This document shows positions 50,832-58,878 of a stretch of 64,000 nt of DNA, piece by piece. The notes below the pieces were generated by a model. The model had not been told where the DNA came from. It did no database searches and saw only the letters and a program-made list of their open reading frames with translations. The DNA lies in the NCBI GenBank assembly GCA_902801425.1, contig CADCIQ010000008.1, forward strand, positions 1 to 64,000. The letters run 5' to 3'. The stretch is from an uncultured Bacteroidales bacterium (GTDB lineage: Bacteria; Bacteroidota; Bacteroidia; Bacteroidales; Bacteroidaceae). A program made the position numbers and the translations under genes. The first letter of the stretch is position 1; every line of letters begins with the position of its first letter.

Positions 50832-50834
50832 ATA

Positions 50835-51563
50835 TTACATCATGTTCTCTAATTGTTGAAGTTCCGATTGTAGGTGTATAAGTCTAGTCTTGTACTGATG
50901 TATCAAGCTTACATGAGAACTATATACAGTTCGTGACGAAATGTCAGTTCCTCTCACTTGCATCATTCTTCTATCCCATTCTGCTTGTTCAACTTTAGAT
51001 TGCAATTCTACAATCTCTTCTCGTATAGCATTAATTTTGCGCTGGCGGTTCTGATTGGAATTTAGACTTTGGGTATTCCCCATAACTTGATGCGCAAGAT
51101 TCGAACCATTTCGGATTGGTACATAACATGTCTGACATACTCCTGTACCATTACAAATGGCACATTGTGAATAAGAATGTATTTGCTTGTGATAAATTGT
51201 TCCACTGCCATTGCATTCTTTGCATCTTTGAGTACCATGACAATCCGGGCATTCACCACTCCCATAGACCTTTACATCTACATCCCAACGCTTTTGTATC
51301 TTATCATTTTTGCCAAGAATTGCAAAGTAATCACCGATACACCAATCCCAACCACAAGAATCAAAATCAAACTTGAATGATTGCTTGGCCTTCAATGTAA
51401 TTTGTCTTCGAATTTGTGGGGGCTGTTGGCCAGAGCCATCAATTATGGCACAATCAAAGGTCTCACTTTGGAATATGTTATCACAATACAGGGTGAAAGT
51501 AATTGCCTTTCTCCCTCCTTGGTGCAACGAGTTAAACCAATTGAAAGTCCCTTTTAATGCCAT
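50835..51563 (-). CDS. DnaJ-type zinc-finger protein without J domain, with coiled coil
   Basis: A 242-residue protein. Residues 1-100 form a beta-rich domain (MALKGTFNWFNSL..., FDFDSCGWDWCIGDYFAILG) shared with the next gene. Residues about 105-147 hold four CxxC pairs in DnaJ style (CPDCHG, CKECNGSG, CAICNGTG, CQTC). A C-terminal coiled coil follows (NQNRQRKINAIREEIVELQS onward). The zinc finger of DnaJ binds unfolded protein; without the J domain the protein could not call DnaK in the usual manner. It may serve as adaptor for the AAA+ ATPase encoded 3 bases downstream. Confidence 0.88.
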   Translation of the reverse strand: MALKGTFNWFNSLHQGGRKAITFTLYCDNIFQSETFDCAIIDGSGQQPPQIRRQITLKAKQSFKFDFDSCGWDWCIGDYFAILGKNDKIQKRWDVDVKVYGSGECPDCHGTQRCKECNGSGTIYHKQIHSYSQCAICNGTGVCQTCYVPIRNGSNLAHQVMGNTQSLNSNQNRQRKINAIREEIVELQSKVEQAEWDRRMMQVRGTDISSRTVYSSHVSLIHQYKTRLIHLQSELQQLENMM

Positions 51564-51571
51564 AGATCATC

Positions 51572-52075
51572 CTACTTAAATCCGTTCCCGATTCCTGTTG
51601 GCGGTCCACCAAAGCTACCAGCTCTTCTTGGTATATCACAAGTGTGACATGTGCCGGTGCCTCCACAAGCGTCACAAGTTTTATACTCCCACATTCTGCC
51701 TCGTGGATATATAAAGCCTTGCCCGTTACATTTCTTACATTTCAGAGTCCCGTGACATTCTGGGCATTCACCTGGTCTATATTCTTTCAGATTAAGTTGC
51801 CATTTCTTAACAACCTTATCATTCTTGCCTAAGATTGCAAAATAGTCATGCTGACACCATTGCCAATCTACCGTGTCAAAATCAAATCGATAAGAATGAC
51901 CAGGCTTGAAAGTTTGCCCTCTAAAATAGAATGGCTGCTGATTATACTCATCGCTAATCATACAATCCACTGTTTCACTCAGGAGCAGATTGGTACATTT
52001 TAAAACAAATGAATGAAATCTAACTCCTGAGAGACGTGTGGATGTAGCAAGTTCAAACTTTCCTTTAAAGCCCAT
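51572..52075 (-). CDS. DnaJ-type zinc-finger protein, short paralog
   Basis: A 167-residue paralog of the preceding protein in map order: the same N-terminal domain (FDFDTVDWQWCQHDYFAILG) and four CxxC pairs (CPECHG, CKKCNGQG, CDACGGTG, CHTC), then a short Gly-rich tail in place of the coiled coil. Duplication in tandem, 8 bases apart. Probably a variant adaptor for the same partner. Confidence 0.88.
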   Translation of the reverse strand: MGFKGKFELATSTRLSGVRFHSFVLKCTNLLLSETVDCMISDEYNQQPFYFRGQTFKPGHSYRFDFDTVDWQWCQHDYFAILGKNDKVVKKWQLNLKEYRPGECPECHGTLKCKKCNGQGFIYPRGRMWEYKTCDACGGTGTCHTCDIPRRAGSFGGPPTGIGNGFK

Positions 52076-52078
52076 TTG

Positions 52079-52456
52079 TCATTGAACTGTTTTAGAAGGA
52101 TCACTGTTTATAGGAGTTTTCAATGCATCAATTACCGTTTTCCCTTTTTCGTACAGATATTCAATGGCATTTATTGCATAAGCAAGTCCTTTCTGTACCC
52201 ACTCACCAACAGATGTTATAAGTTTATCGAAGAATACACTAACTCTGCTAAAGACATCAGGAAGGACTTCTTTAAGCCAATCGCGAGCACCCTCCAAAAT
52301 ACTCTTGATGATGTCTGGGTCATTGGGGGACACATCTTTTCCTTCTTTACTAATGACATTGCTCGCACTCATGTCAATACTAACAGCTGCTTTAATCTGA
52401 TCTTCACTCCACTCAGGATGAAGTTTCTTGTAATGTTCATATCTCTCGTTATACAT
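52079..52456 (-). CDS. Tandem small paralog 3 (HPEWSxxQ family)
   Basis: A 125-residue protein. The N-terminus has the motif KLHPEWSEDQIKAAVSIDM. The middle is ILEGARDWLKEVLPDVFSRV, then long amphipathic helices (VFFDKLITSVGEWVQKGLA, AINAIEYLYEKGKTVIDALK). It lacks a signal peptide. It shares order and motif with the next two genes upstream, so the three form a tandem family. The helices could bind or enter membranes. Function unknown. Confidence 0.78.
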   Translation of the reverse strand: MYNERYEHYKKLHPEWSEDQIKAAVSIDMSASNVISKEGKDVSPNDPDIIKSILEGARDWLKEVLPDVFSRVSVFFDKLITSVGEWVQKGLAYAINAIEYLYEKGKTVIDALKTPINSDPSKTVQ

Positions 52457-52467
52457 AGCAAAATAAT

Positions 52468-52797
52468 TTAGTAATCGTAATAATCGTTTCCAAAATGACG
52501 CGCTATCAATTTAAAGGCAAATTTTAGACCATTTTTTGCCCAATCGGGGAGACTGTCAATGAGTTCTGTAAAGAAGTCTGCCACTTTCATGAATACGTCT
52601 GGTAATACCTCAAATAACCATTCTTTGGCCTTCTCTAGAACAATGCGGATTATTTCCTCCGTTGGATTGACATCGGGACCACCTGAAGTTACTGCATCTG
52701 CACCACTAATCATAATGCTAACTTGAGTCCAAATTTGCTCGTCTGACCAATCTGGATGTTTAGCTTTTAATTCTCTGAAAAGATCATCTTTTGACAT
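52468..52797 (-). CDS. Tandem small paralog 2 (HPEWSxxQ family)
   Basis: A 109-residue protein, closest to the product of 52079: AKHPDWSDEQIWTQVSIMI, then IVLEKAKEWLFEVLPDVFMK and VADFFTELIDSLPDWAKNGL. Strong amphipathic helices near the C-terminus (LKFAFKLIARHFG). No signal peptide. 11 and 3 bases separate it from its neighbours. Function unknown. Confidence 0.78.
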   Translation of the reverse strand: MSKDDLFRELKAKHPDWSDEQIWTQVSIMISGADAVTSGGPDVNPTEEIIRIVLEKAKEWLFEVLPDVFMKVADFFTELIDSLPDWAKNGLKFAFKLIARHFGNDYYDY

Positions 52798-52800
52798 AAT

Positions 52801-53139
52801 CTACAAATTTTTAAAGAAATTAACTATTTCGTTCCAAGTAATTGATACGGCTGTTGAGATACGGTTATAAACGCCCTTAAACGTGTCTCTAACTTGAGGG
52901 TATATTGACGGAAAGTTTGTTTCCATATAGTGATCAGCCTGTTTAACAGTCACCATAAATATCTCTTTTATCTCCTCCCAAGATGTTTTTTCCTTGGGTG
53001 GTTTAAAGCCTGTCGTCACAATAGCATAGGTTAATGCTTGTTGATGAGTCCATTCGGGGTTATGTTTCATCCCCATATTATACATATCCTTCGCTTCTTG
53101 CGAGAGCTTATTGTATTCTTCTAATTCATTTGCTGTCAT
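52801..53139 (-). CDS. Tandem small paralog 1 (HPEWSxxQ family, diverged)
   Basis: A 112-residue protein, the most diverged of the three: KHNPEWTHQQALTYAIVTTG, then IKEIFMVTVKQADHYMETNF, PSIYPQVRDTFKGVYNRIS and VSITWNEIVNFFKNL. The placement of the motif before a first helix and amphipathic helices after is the same. It lies 12 bases after the GTPase gene, suggesting that the family works with the GTPases. Confidence 0.75.
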   Translation of the reverse strand: MTANELEEYNKLSQEAKDMYNMGMKHNPEWTHQQALTYAIVTTGFKPPKEKTSWEEIKEIFMVTVKQADHYMETNFPSIYPQVRDTFKGVYNRISTAVSITWNEIVNFFKNL

Positions 53140-53151
53140 AGCACAAATATG

Positions 53152-54003
53152 TTAGTTTGTATTGCTTTTTCTAAAAAGATCTAGACCTTTAACGCCAGTC
53201 CAAATCCACCCTCGCTTACCTGCTTTAGTTACAACTTTTAGAAATTCACCAAGATTGTAATTATAGACCGCAGAGTAAAATACTACTTGTTCTGGCTTTA
53301 ATGCCGTTGGAGAGTTTAGAAGAACAAGATTCTCAGAAATCAATTTTTCAAAAATGTCTGCTCTTTTTTTCAAAATGCATTCATATAATTTATTTGTTGG
53401 TCTATTTTCTATGCCATCCCACATAAGTTCAGGGTCATCAGGGTCAATTGTTTCTCCTATCGTATCCACTTTATTAACTGCAATAATCAAATTATCTTTT
53501 ATTGAGCTTTCGTTACAGATTGGCAAAACAACTTCCTTTAAAATTTTACAATCATCACCAACATTTCTGGTGTTTGCTTTGATTATATATATAATGACAT
53601 CACATGTAGGAAGAATCTCTTTGTACATCTCTTCATAAACTTGGTCTTTTTTCCTGCTCTGAAGAAGCCCAGGCATATCATAAATAGACAAGTTAAATCC
53701 GTCGCCCATTGGGAATATTTTCTCAATAATTTCTGTTGTTCCCTCTTCTATGTCTGAGGTAGGAAGATTTAAACCAAAAACAGCGTTTAAGGTTGATGAT
53801 TTACCAACGCCTGCTTGTCCTATTATTGCTACCTTAAACGGCCTACCTGTAATTTCTTCATTCAGTTTACCAAAGACTTTCTCTTTGTCTTCTTTAGAAA
53901 CTGCAGCCGCTTTAAAAATTGCGGCAAATAGCTTCTCTATCATAGAGGAATAGTTAGACAATTCCTCCTGATCAACTTCTTCTATAATTATTCTTTTATC
54001 CAT
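53152..54003 (-). CDS. Era/Der-like small GTPase with helical N-terminus
   Basis: A 283-residue protein. The N-terminal helix (about 15-52) precedes a TRAFAC-class GTPase domain: G1 GQAGVGKSS (62-70), G2 threonine in EEGTTE, G3 DMPG (109-112), G4 NKVD (177-180), and a G5-like YSA. The C-terminus is basic (KAGKRGWIWTGVKGLDLF) and might touch the membrane. Bacterial GTPases of this sort near small helical partners appear in stress or conflict systems, but no direct homolog is known to me. Encoded with a second GTPase 6 bases upstream. Confidence 0.9.
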   Translation of the reverse strand: MDKRIIIEEVDQEELSNYSSMIEKLFAAIFKAAAVSKEDKEKVFGKLNEEITGRPFKVAIIGQAGVGKSSTLNAVFGLNLPTSDIEEGTTEIIEKIFPMGDGFNLSIYDMPGLLQSRKKDQVYEEMYKEILPTCDVIIYIIKANTRNVGDDCKILKEVVLPICNESSIKDNLIIAVNKVDTIGETIDPDDPELMWDGIENRPTNKLYECILKKRADIFEKLISENLVLLNSPTALKPEQVVFYSAVYNYNLGEFLKVVTKAGKRGWIWTGVKGLDLFRKSNTN

Positions 54004-54009
54004 ATTTTA

Positions 54010-54609
54010 CTATTTCAAGATTCTTTCTCTTAATTCTTTTATTCCATAATTACGAATTGCGCTGACAGGTATAATCTCAAAAGGTAAGAAGTCTGCATCT
54101 TCGTAATTTTCCTTAATAGTTACTAATCGCTTTTCAATCTTTCTAAGACATTCATTGGAAGGTGTATTATTTTCAACATCCCATGAATTATAGTTAGTCT
54201 CATTCTTTACTCCATTTGAATCTATACGATTTAATGCTATTGTAAATTTTACACTATTACTTTTCAAAAATGACTTTAGACTTGCTAACAAATCCTGAGA
54301 TGTAGAATCTGTTCTATCTAGTGTTACCACTAAAACAATGTGGTCTGCTAGAGCAGCAGCCAGATTATAATAGCTCTGATAGATAGAATTGTTAGAAAAT
54401 TCTCCTATGCCCGGAGTATCATATACAGTTACAAGTCTTTCTCCCTCTTTGGATTTTTGGATTGTTGTAACCGAATATAACTCCTTTGTGCAAGACACCA
54501 AAGGATCAGTATTAAAATGCGAGCCAAAAAGTATATTTATCAGACTACTCTTTCCAAATCCAGTCTGACCTAAAAACACAATGTTATGTGTATTTATTCC
54601 TGAAATCAT
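54010..54609 (-). CDS. Small GTPase, compact
   Basis: A 199-residue GTPase domain without extensions: G1 GQTGFGKSS (14-22), G2 threonine near VSCTKELY, G3 DTPG (64-67), G4 reading NRID (127-130) in place of NKxD, and G5-like VSAIR. The Lys to Arg change in G4 may lower or alter nucleotide affinity. It is encoded directly before the other GTPase and overlaps the upstream gene's stop by 4 bases; the two may form a heterodimer (inference). Confidence 0.88.
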   Translation of the reverse strand: MISGINTHNIVFLGQTGFGKSSLINILFGSHFNTDPLVSCTKELYSVTTIQKSKEGERLVTVYDTPGIGEFSNNSIYQSYYNLAAALADHIVLVVTLDRTDSTSQDLLASLKSFLKSNSVKFTIALNRIDSNGVKNETNYNSWDVENNTPSNECLRKIEKRLVTIKENYEDADFLPFEIIPVSAIRNYGIKELRERILK

Positions 54610-55340
54610 ACCGTTTCTATTGGTGTGACAATCCCTTTGTTTACAACTCTCTTGGAGATCTTTCCATCTGTATCTTCAATAGTTACGACCCAGCAAGGAG
54701 ATTCTACTTTATACTTCACTCCAATTGAAATAGTATCCCCATTTGGAAGATTATATGCTGCTATATTATCTGCTGTGTTACATGTAAATGACTTGCAAGT
54801 GTCGCTCTTTATCTGCCATGAAGCCAACAGTTGTTTCCATCTTTCTTGGATTTTATCCACCTTGACGTACTTTTTCCAAAGTCGAGTTAAATGAGTATCA
54901 TTTACGGACACTATCACCTCTGTCCATTCATTTAGATTGAATGTTTGATTGTTCAATGTATCTAATATCGGAGCGAATTTCTCGATATTTGCAATGAATG
55001 CTTTTTTTGCTAATCGGGGGTTTGCAGGAGGTTCAATTTCAACTCCCCAACTTTTAAGCTCTGCTGCAAGTGCTTTCCTAATACTTTCGGAGTCTCTGTT
55101 ATTATTGCTTACGAGATTTGCCCACCATCTAGTAAGTGTTTTATTGTTTATAGACACAACCTTTTCTGTCCATTTTTCAACACTAAGTTCATTCTCGCTT
55201 AGTTTTCCAAGTAGAGATGAAAATTCTGATTCTCTTTTCAGGAATACGTCTTTGGGATCCTTTTTATAGGAATAAACCAAATAAGCACCTACCGCAACGA
55301 CGGCGATTCCACCAATCCATATAATTGTACTTGTCTCCAT
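54606..55340 (-). CDS. Membrane-anchored protein with two internal repeats
   Basis: A 244-residue protein with an N-terminal transmembrane helix (about 5-24, ending YSYKKD). The cytoplasmic part has two copies of a helical unit, LSENELSVEKWTEKVVSINN (about 47-66) and LNNQTFNLNEWTEVIVSVND (about 128-147), each followed by LTR(W/L)W. A beta-rich end (TISIGVKYKVESPCWVVTIE) follows. It has no known family. Position suggests that it anchors the GTPases at the membrane. Confidence 0.8.
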   Translation of the reverse strand: METSTIIWIGGIAVVAVGAYLVYSYKKDPKDVFLKRESEFSSLLGKLSENELSVEKWTEKVVSINNKTLTRWWANLVSNNNRDSESIRKALAAELKSWGVEIEPPANPRLAKKAFIANIEKFAPILDTLNNQTFNLNEWTEVIVSVNDTHLTRLWKKYVKVDKIQERWKQLLASWQIKSDTCKSFTCNTADNIAAYNLPNGDTISIGVKYKVESPCWVVTIEDTDGKISKRVVNKGIVTPIETV

Positions 55341-55361
55341 AATTTATATATTATACGTTAA

Positions 55362-55715
55362 TTACTTTTGAGGCTTTATATAAATATAATTATTCTCCTT
55401 GTTAAATAATGGGGATTCTATATTTGCGGTACCCTTAAATAAGAGTCTAAACTTATCATTGACGCCTATTAATTCCCACTCATCCCCTTTGCCTTGCCAA
55501 ACTAAGAGAATGGCGTAGAGTTGAGGATAAGAACTCAAATCCATGTTAGGCACAAAACCTGAAGATCTTAAAATTACGACCTTCTCCATAATTGGATTGG
55601 AAATATTTATTGAGTTTAAAGCTAACCTTCTATAAGAGATTATACTATAAAACCAATTCCCAATTCGGTCAAGGAATTTTGTTCCTGTGAGCATATCAAT
55701 GAGTTCTGTAATCAT
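55362..55715 (-). CDS. Unknown small protein
   Basis: A 117-residue protein with a hydrophobic but not clearly transmembrane N-terminus (FLDRIGNWFYSIISYRRL) and a beta-rich remainder (YAILLVWQGKGDEWELIGVN). No family recognised. It sits 2 bases after the first gene of the operon and 21 bases before the anchored repeat protein, so it is surely co-transcribed. Confidence 0.72.
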   Translation of the reverse strand: MITELIDMLTGTKFLDRIGNWFYSIISYRRLALNSINISNPIMEKVVILRSSGFVPNMDLSSYPQLYAILLVWQGKGDEWELIGVNDKFRLLFKGTANIESPLFNKENNYIYIKPQK

Positions 55716-55717
55716 TA

Positions 55718-56641
55718 TTAATATCTATTTTTATAGAGGTTCAACAAGCCATTTATGTCTTTTTCTGTAGGTACAGGGGAAATACTATTAATGAGAGTAG
55801 ATATTGCATCATCTCCACATGATGCATGATGTCCAAAGGTGTTACCAATCCTAAAGGTGTAGGTCATATTCAGTGCTTGGCCCACATTAATTTCATCATC
55901 GCCGTCTATATAATCTCCCAGGTGTTTATACCATTTCTTGTCTTTATTGGTGTTAATATTGATATTGGGGAAAAGTGCTTTAATGATAGTAGGATGACTC
56001 TGTATCATATCGTCTCCTTTTTCAAAAACCTGATATACGGTTCTTATATATTTCCAGTATGGCAATTCTCTATGACAAAGCTGTAACGTTGCTACAGCTA
56101 AAGAAAGAACACACTTTGCAACACGCTTTTTCTCGTCTTGTGTCGGCGAGGTTATTAACCTTATCATCATCGTTCCCCAAATAACGCACAATGATATAGT
56201 CTGAAGTTTTAATACGTCAGGTAAAGAATCAAGCGAAGAACTTGAATATCTGTTATACAACCAAGCAACGCCCCTTAGAACACTAGAACCACCGTCAATA
56301 TACCCAAGAGATGAAACATCCTTTGACAATTCTACATAATATCTTATTATGCTATCGACATCATCTGTTCCATAATAACCACTTCCTGACGAAACTAATT
56401 CCAATGCAACGCTATCTGCCATTTTATTAGGTATCGCCTGCATTAGTGTCCTCATGTCACTGCTACAAAAACTATTAACTGACGAGTATGTCAAAGAAAG
56501 CACCTTTGCTGGATGTCTTATATTCCAGACAAATGTACTTAACCCATCTAATAAATCAGATACGTCCAAATTTATAGTCTGACCATTTAGCAGGGTTGGT
56601 CTATTCATTTCCTTTTGTAAAAATTCCGGCATATTTTTCAA
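55718..56641 (-). CDS. Unknown soluble protein, first gene of the GTPase/AAA+ operon
   Basis: A 307-residue, mostly helical protein without signal peptide; Met4 is an alternative start. Segments include SDLLDGLSTFVWNIRHPAKV, LQTISLCVIWGTMMIRLI and RVAKCVLSLAVATLQLCHRE. No motif recognised. As the first gene it follows a 550-base gap that holds the terminator of the next operon. Confidence 0.75.
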   Translation of the reverse strand: MKNMPEFLQKEMNRPTLLNGQTINLDVSDLLDGLSTFVWNIRHPAKVLSLTYSSVNSFCSSDMRTLMQAIPNKMADSVALELVSSGSGYYGTDDVDSIIRYYVELSKDVSSLGYIDGGSSVLRGVAWLYNRYSSSSLDSLPDVLKLQTISLCVIWGTMMIRLITSPTQDEKKRVAKCVLSLAVATLQLCHRELPYWKYIRTVYQVFEKGDDMIQSHPTIIKALFPNININTNKDKKWYKHLGDYIDGDDEINVGQALNMTYTFRIGNTFGHHASCGDDAISTLINSISPVPTEKDINGLLNLYKNRY

Positions 56642-57191
56642 TTTTCATCTTTTTACATATAATATACGGACATTTCCTATCTTTCTGTCAACTTAAGCAA
56701 AAAAATAAGTTTACTAAATGAACAACCTAATGACCATATAAAAAACGCAGAAAGCCCAACAACGTCAGTCATCTGGCTGAACGTTGAGGACTTTCTTCCA
56801 TATCCCTTCAAACCTTTCGGTGTCTTTATGTTTTTGAGCACAAGCGGAACATCCATATTGTATCTTTACCTTAACGGTTAGTATTTAATTTCTTCAGTTT
56901 TGATACCTCTTGCGAGAAATCGCGTGTAAACTTACAAAAAATCTTAGACATAACGAAATGCAAGGGCAAAAAAGTGAAAAATTGACTCGTTTTTTATTGT
57001 TTTTTAACGCAAAAAGCAACCCTAAACAGCCTTGCTTACTATCTCCTTGTCAGAACAACCGTTTTTTTCAACAAGAAAAACTTTCCCCCTCAACTGAAAA
57101 GTCAGTATAATCCAATTTGGAAGGTTTTGGTTTTTCCACCCAAGTTTTCATCATACCAAAGAAGCTCCTTTATAGAAATATTTTCCGTTTG
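56642..57191. other. 550-base intergenic region
   Basis: It contains the terminator at 56746-56797 for the operon that ends at 57192 and, to its left, the likely promoter region of the gene at 56641, where I could not place a convincing TAnnTTTG pair. The remaining part (56800-57190) is AT-rich with no open frame I would support and no clear RNA structure. Confidence 0.6.
56746..56797 (-). terminator. Rho-independent terminator of the DUF445/PP2C operon
   Basis: On the minus strand AGAAAGTCC and TCAACGTTCAG pair with CTGACGTTGTTGG and GCTTTCT, and GCGTTTTTTAT with a six-T run follows. This is a strong terminator, placed about 400 bases beyond the DUF445 gene. Confidence 0.85.
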
Positions 57192-58109
57192 TCAGAATAG
57201 ACTGTTTACGGTACCAATAATGCAGCCTAACAAGGCTCCAAGCCATACGATGGCACGTAGTTCCTTGTCCATTACGGCCAAGATGATTTTCTCGCCCTCC
57301 TCTATGTCAAGTTCGTTAATGCGATCACGGATAATGCGACTGATATCAATAGTGGAGAGTATTTTGGGCAGGTGGATAGAAATAACCTGTTGGTAACCAT
57401 CAAGTAAGATAGCACGGAGTTGAGTCAATTGTACATCATGACCTCTCAATAAATCACAGACTGGTGTGTCAAGGAGTTTATCAGATTCTTGACCTATAAG
57501 ATTGGAAATAATTTCTTCAGAATTGTTGCTGATAATCTGATTGATTTGCTTTGACAATAGATGCTCAGCAGGTTCTTGTAACAGGATAAGGAACTGTTCA
57601 ACGTTAAAGGCTATTCCCAAAAGGCTGTTTTCCATTTTGCTGATGGCATGTTCAACAGCGGCGTGAGCCAACATCGTACCGAGATTAGAATCGGCAAGTC
57701 TACTGTGAATCTGAGAGGCAAGTTCGCTGCCAACATCGGACTGAATCTTGTTCAGGTCATCCTTAGACAAGAAATGACCAAGGAATGTGCGAAGGGACTC
57801 TGTATTTACCTTTTGCTTGGTAATGAACGTGTCATAGCCTTCTTCTATCTTTGTGAGCATGTCTTCTGATAGGAGGTTCTTCTCCAGAACCTCCCTGTTC
57901 ATTAGGTTTTCACTGATGGAACTACCAACTGCCTCTGCCAAGCGTCCACGCTCCTTAGGGATAAGTCCTGGCGTGAAAGGCATCTTCATTCCGAAAATGT
58001 ATTTGGGCAGGTGTGGCCGGAACATCATCTTTATGGCAAGCCAGTTAGTGAATGCACCTATGACCAGCCCAGACGCTGGTCCAATGAGATAAGAAAGTTC
58101 AATATTCAT
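57192..58109 (-). CDS. DUF445 (YheB-like) membrane protein
   Basis: A 305-residue protein with the DUF445 signature at the start (GPASGLVIGAFTNWLAIKMM, then PFTPGLIPKERGRLAEAVG), a long central helical part, and a C-terminal helix (IVWLGALLGCIIGTVNSLF). Two membrane helices at the ends hold an elongated helical body. The function of the family is unknown. It ends the operon that includes PP2C and the tyrosine phosphatase, 10 bases after the PP2C gene. Confidence 0.92.
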   Translation of the reverse strand: MNIELSYLIGPASGLVIGAFTNWLAIKMMFRPHLPKYIFGMKMPFTPGLIPKERGRLAEAVGSSISENLMNREVLEKNLLSEDMLTKIEEGYDTFITKQKVNTESLRTFLGHFLSKDDLNKIQSDVGSELASQIHSRLADSNLGTMLAHAAVEHAISKMENSLLGIAFNVEQFLILLQEPAEHLLSKQINQIISNNSEEIISNLIGQESDKLLDTPVCDLLRGHDVQLTQLRAILLDGYQQVISIHLPKILSTIDISRIIRDRINELDIEEGEKIILAVMDKELRAIVWLGALLGCIIGTVNSLF

Positions 58110-58119
58110 AATTATTTGT

Positions 58120-58815
58120 TTATTTGTTATAGACTAAGATTCCTGAATAGTTGTCTTTCGAGAATTTCTCACACAGGAAGAGTATAACATCTGTGACATC
58201 TTTTGGTGACTTATCATCCATCAATCTGTCTCTAAGTATGTCTGGATTGACATAGGAACTAACGCCATCCGTACAAAGAAAGAGTCTGTCACCAGGCTGT
58301 AAGTCGAACTGTCTTATCTCCACATCGGCATTCTGGCGGTGATAGGAGAAAAAACTTCGGTTGATATAATCACCCCACACACTTTGTTCGATATGGTCTT
58401 CTGTACGATAGACAATACCCACATTGGGCCGAAGGAGGTAACAACGACTATCGCCACAATGAGCAATAGTTACTTTGCCATTATAGATAGCAGCAAGTAC
58501 CAATGTGGTGCCCATCTCTACTTTGTGGAGGACATCGGCTTTTGCATCTAACGTTTCTGATGCCAGACGGAAAGCTGTCTGTAATACTGGCTCTACACCA
58601 TCGGCAAAGGATGCTTGTTTCCAGTACTCACATATAGTCGTGCCAACAAGGTGACTGGCCACCTCGCCCATGGCGTGGCCACCCATCCCGTCACACACCA
58701 CAAAAAGATAGCGGCCATCGTCAGGATCACTTACGTATTGGCAATAGTCTTCATTATTGCGTCTATTTCCTTGCTCGGAGAAACTTGTATAAGTTATTTT
58801 GTTCATATCGTGCAA
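58120..58815 (-). CDS. PP2C-type Ser/Thr phosphatase, soluble
   Basis: A 231-residue soluble phosphatase; Met4 (58806) is an alternative start. Motifs are NRRNNEDYCQYV, VCDGMGGHAMGE, HCGDSRCYLL, LCTDGVSSYV and the closing FSKDNYSGILV with its Asp-Asn pair, so all metal ligands are present. It lacks the membrane helix found in the PP2Cs at 17921 and 23548. It is not next to a kinase gene, so it may act on substrates of the kinases in the main operon (inference). Confidence 0.94.
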   Translation of the reverse strand: MHDMNKITYTSFSEQGNRRNNEDYCQYVSDPDDGRYLFVVCDGMGGHAMGEVASHLVGTTICEYWKQASFADGVEPVLQTAFRLASETLDAKADVLHKVEMGTTLVLAAIYNGKVTIAHCGDSRCYLLRPNVGIVYRTEDHIEQSVWGDYINRSFFSYHRQNADVEIRQFDLQPGDRLFLCTDGVSSYVNPDILRDRLMDDKSPKDVTDVILFLCEKFSKDNYSGILVYNK

Positions 58816-58878
58816 AATTACAAATAAAACTTTTATTATCTTACAAGGGAGTCCATTTTATAACTATAATTAAGACCT

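Noticed and set aside
52079..53139. The three small paralogs as toxin-antitoxin pairs
   Set aside because: All three are paralogs of each other, no DNA-binding antitoxin-like protein is present and no toxin fold is recognised.
56910..57110. A 66-codon plus-strand frame in the 550-base intergenic region
   Set aside because: Low-complexity composition, no ribosome site, no signal or domain, and opposite in direction to everything nearby.
58806..58846. TAnnTTTG element (complement of 58813-58820) as promoter of the PP2C gene
   Set aside because: It overlaps the annotated start codon region and the spacing to a TTG element is about 23 bases, so a leaderless transcript would be needed.
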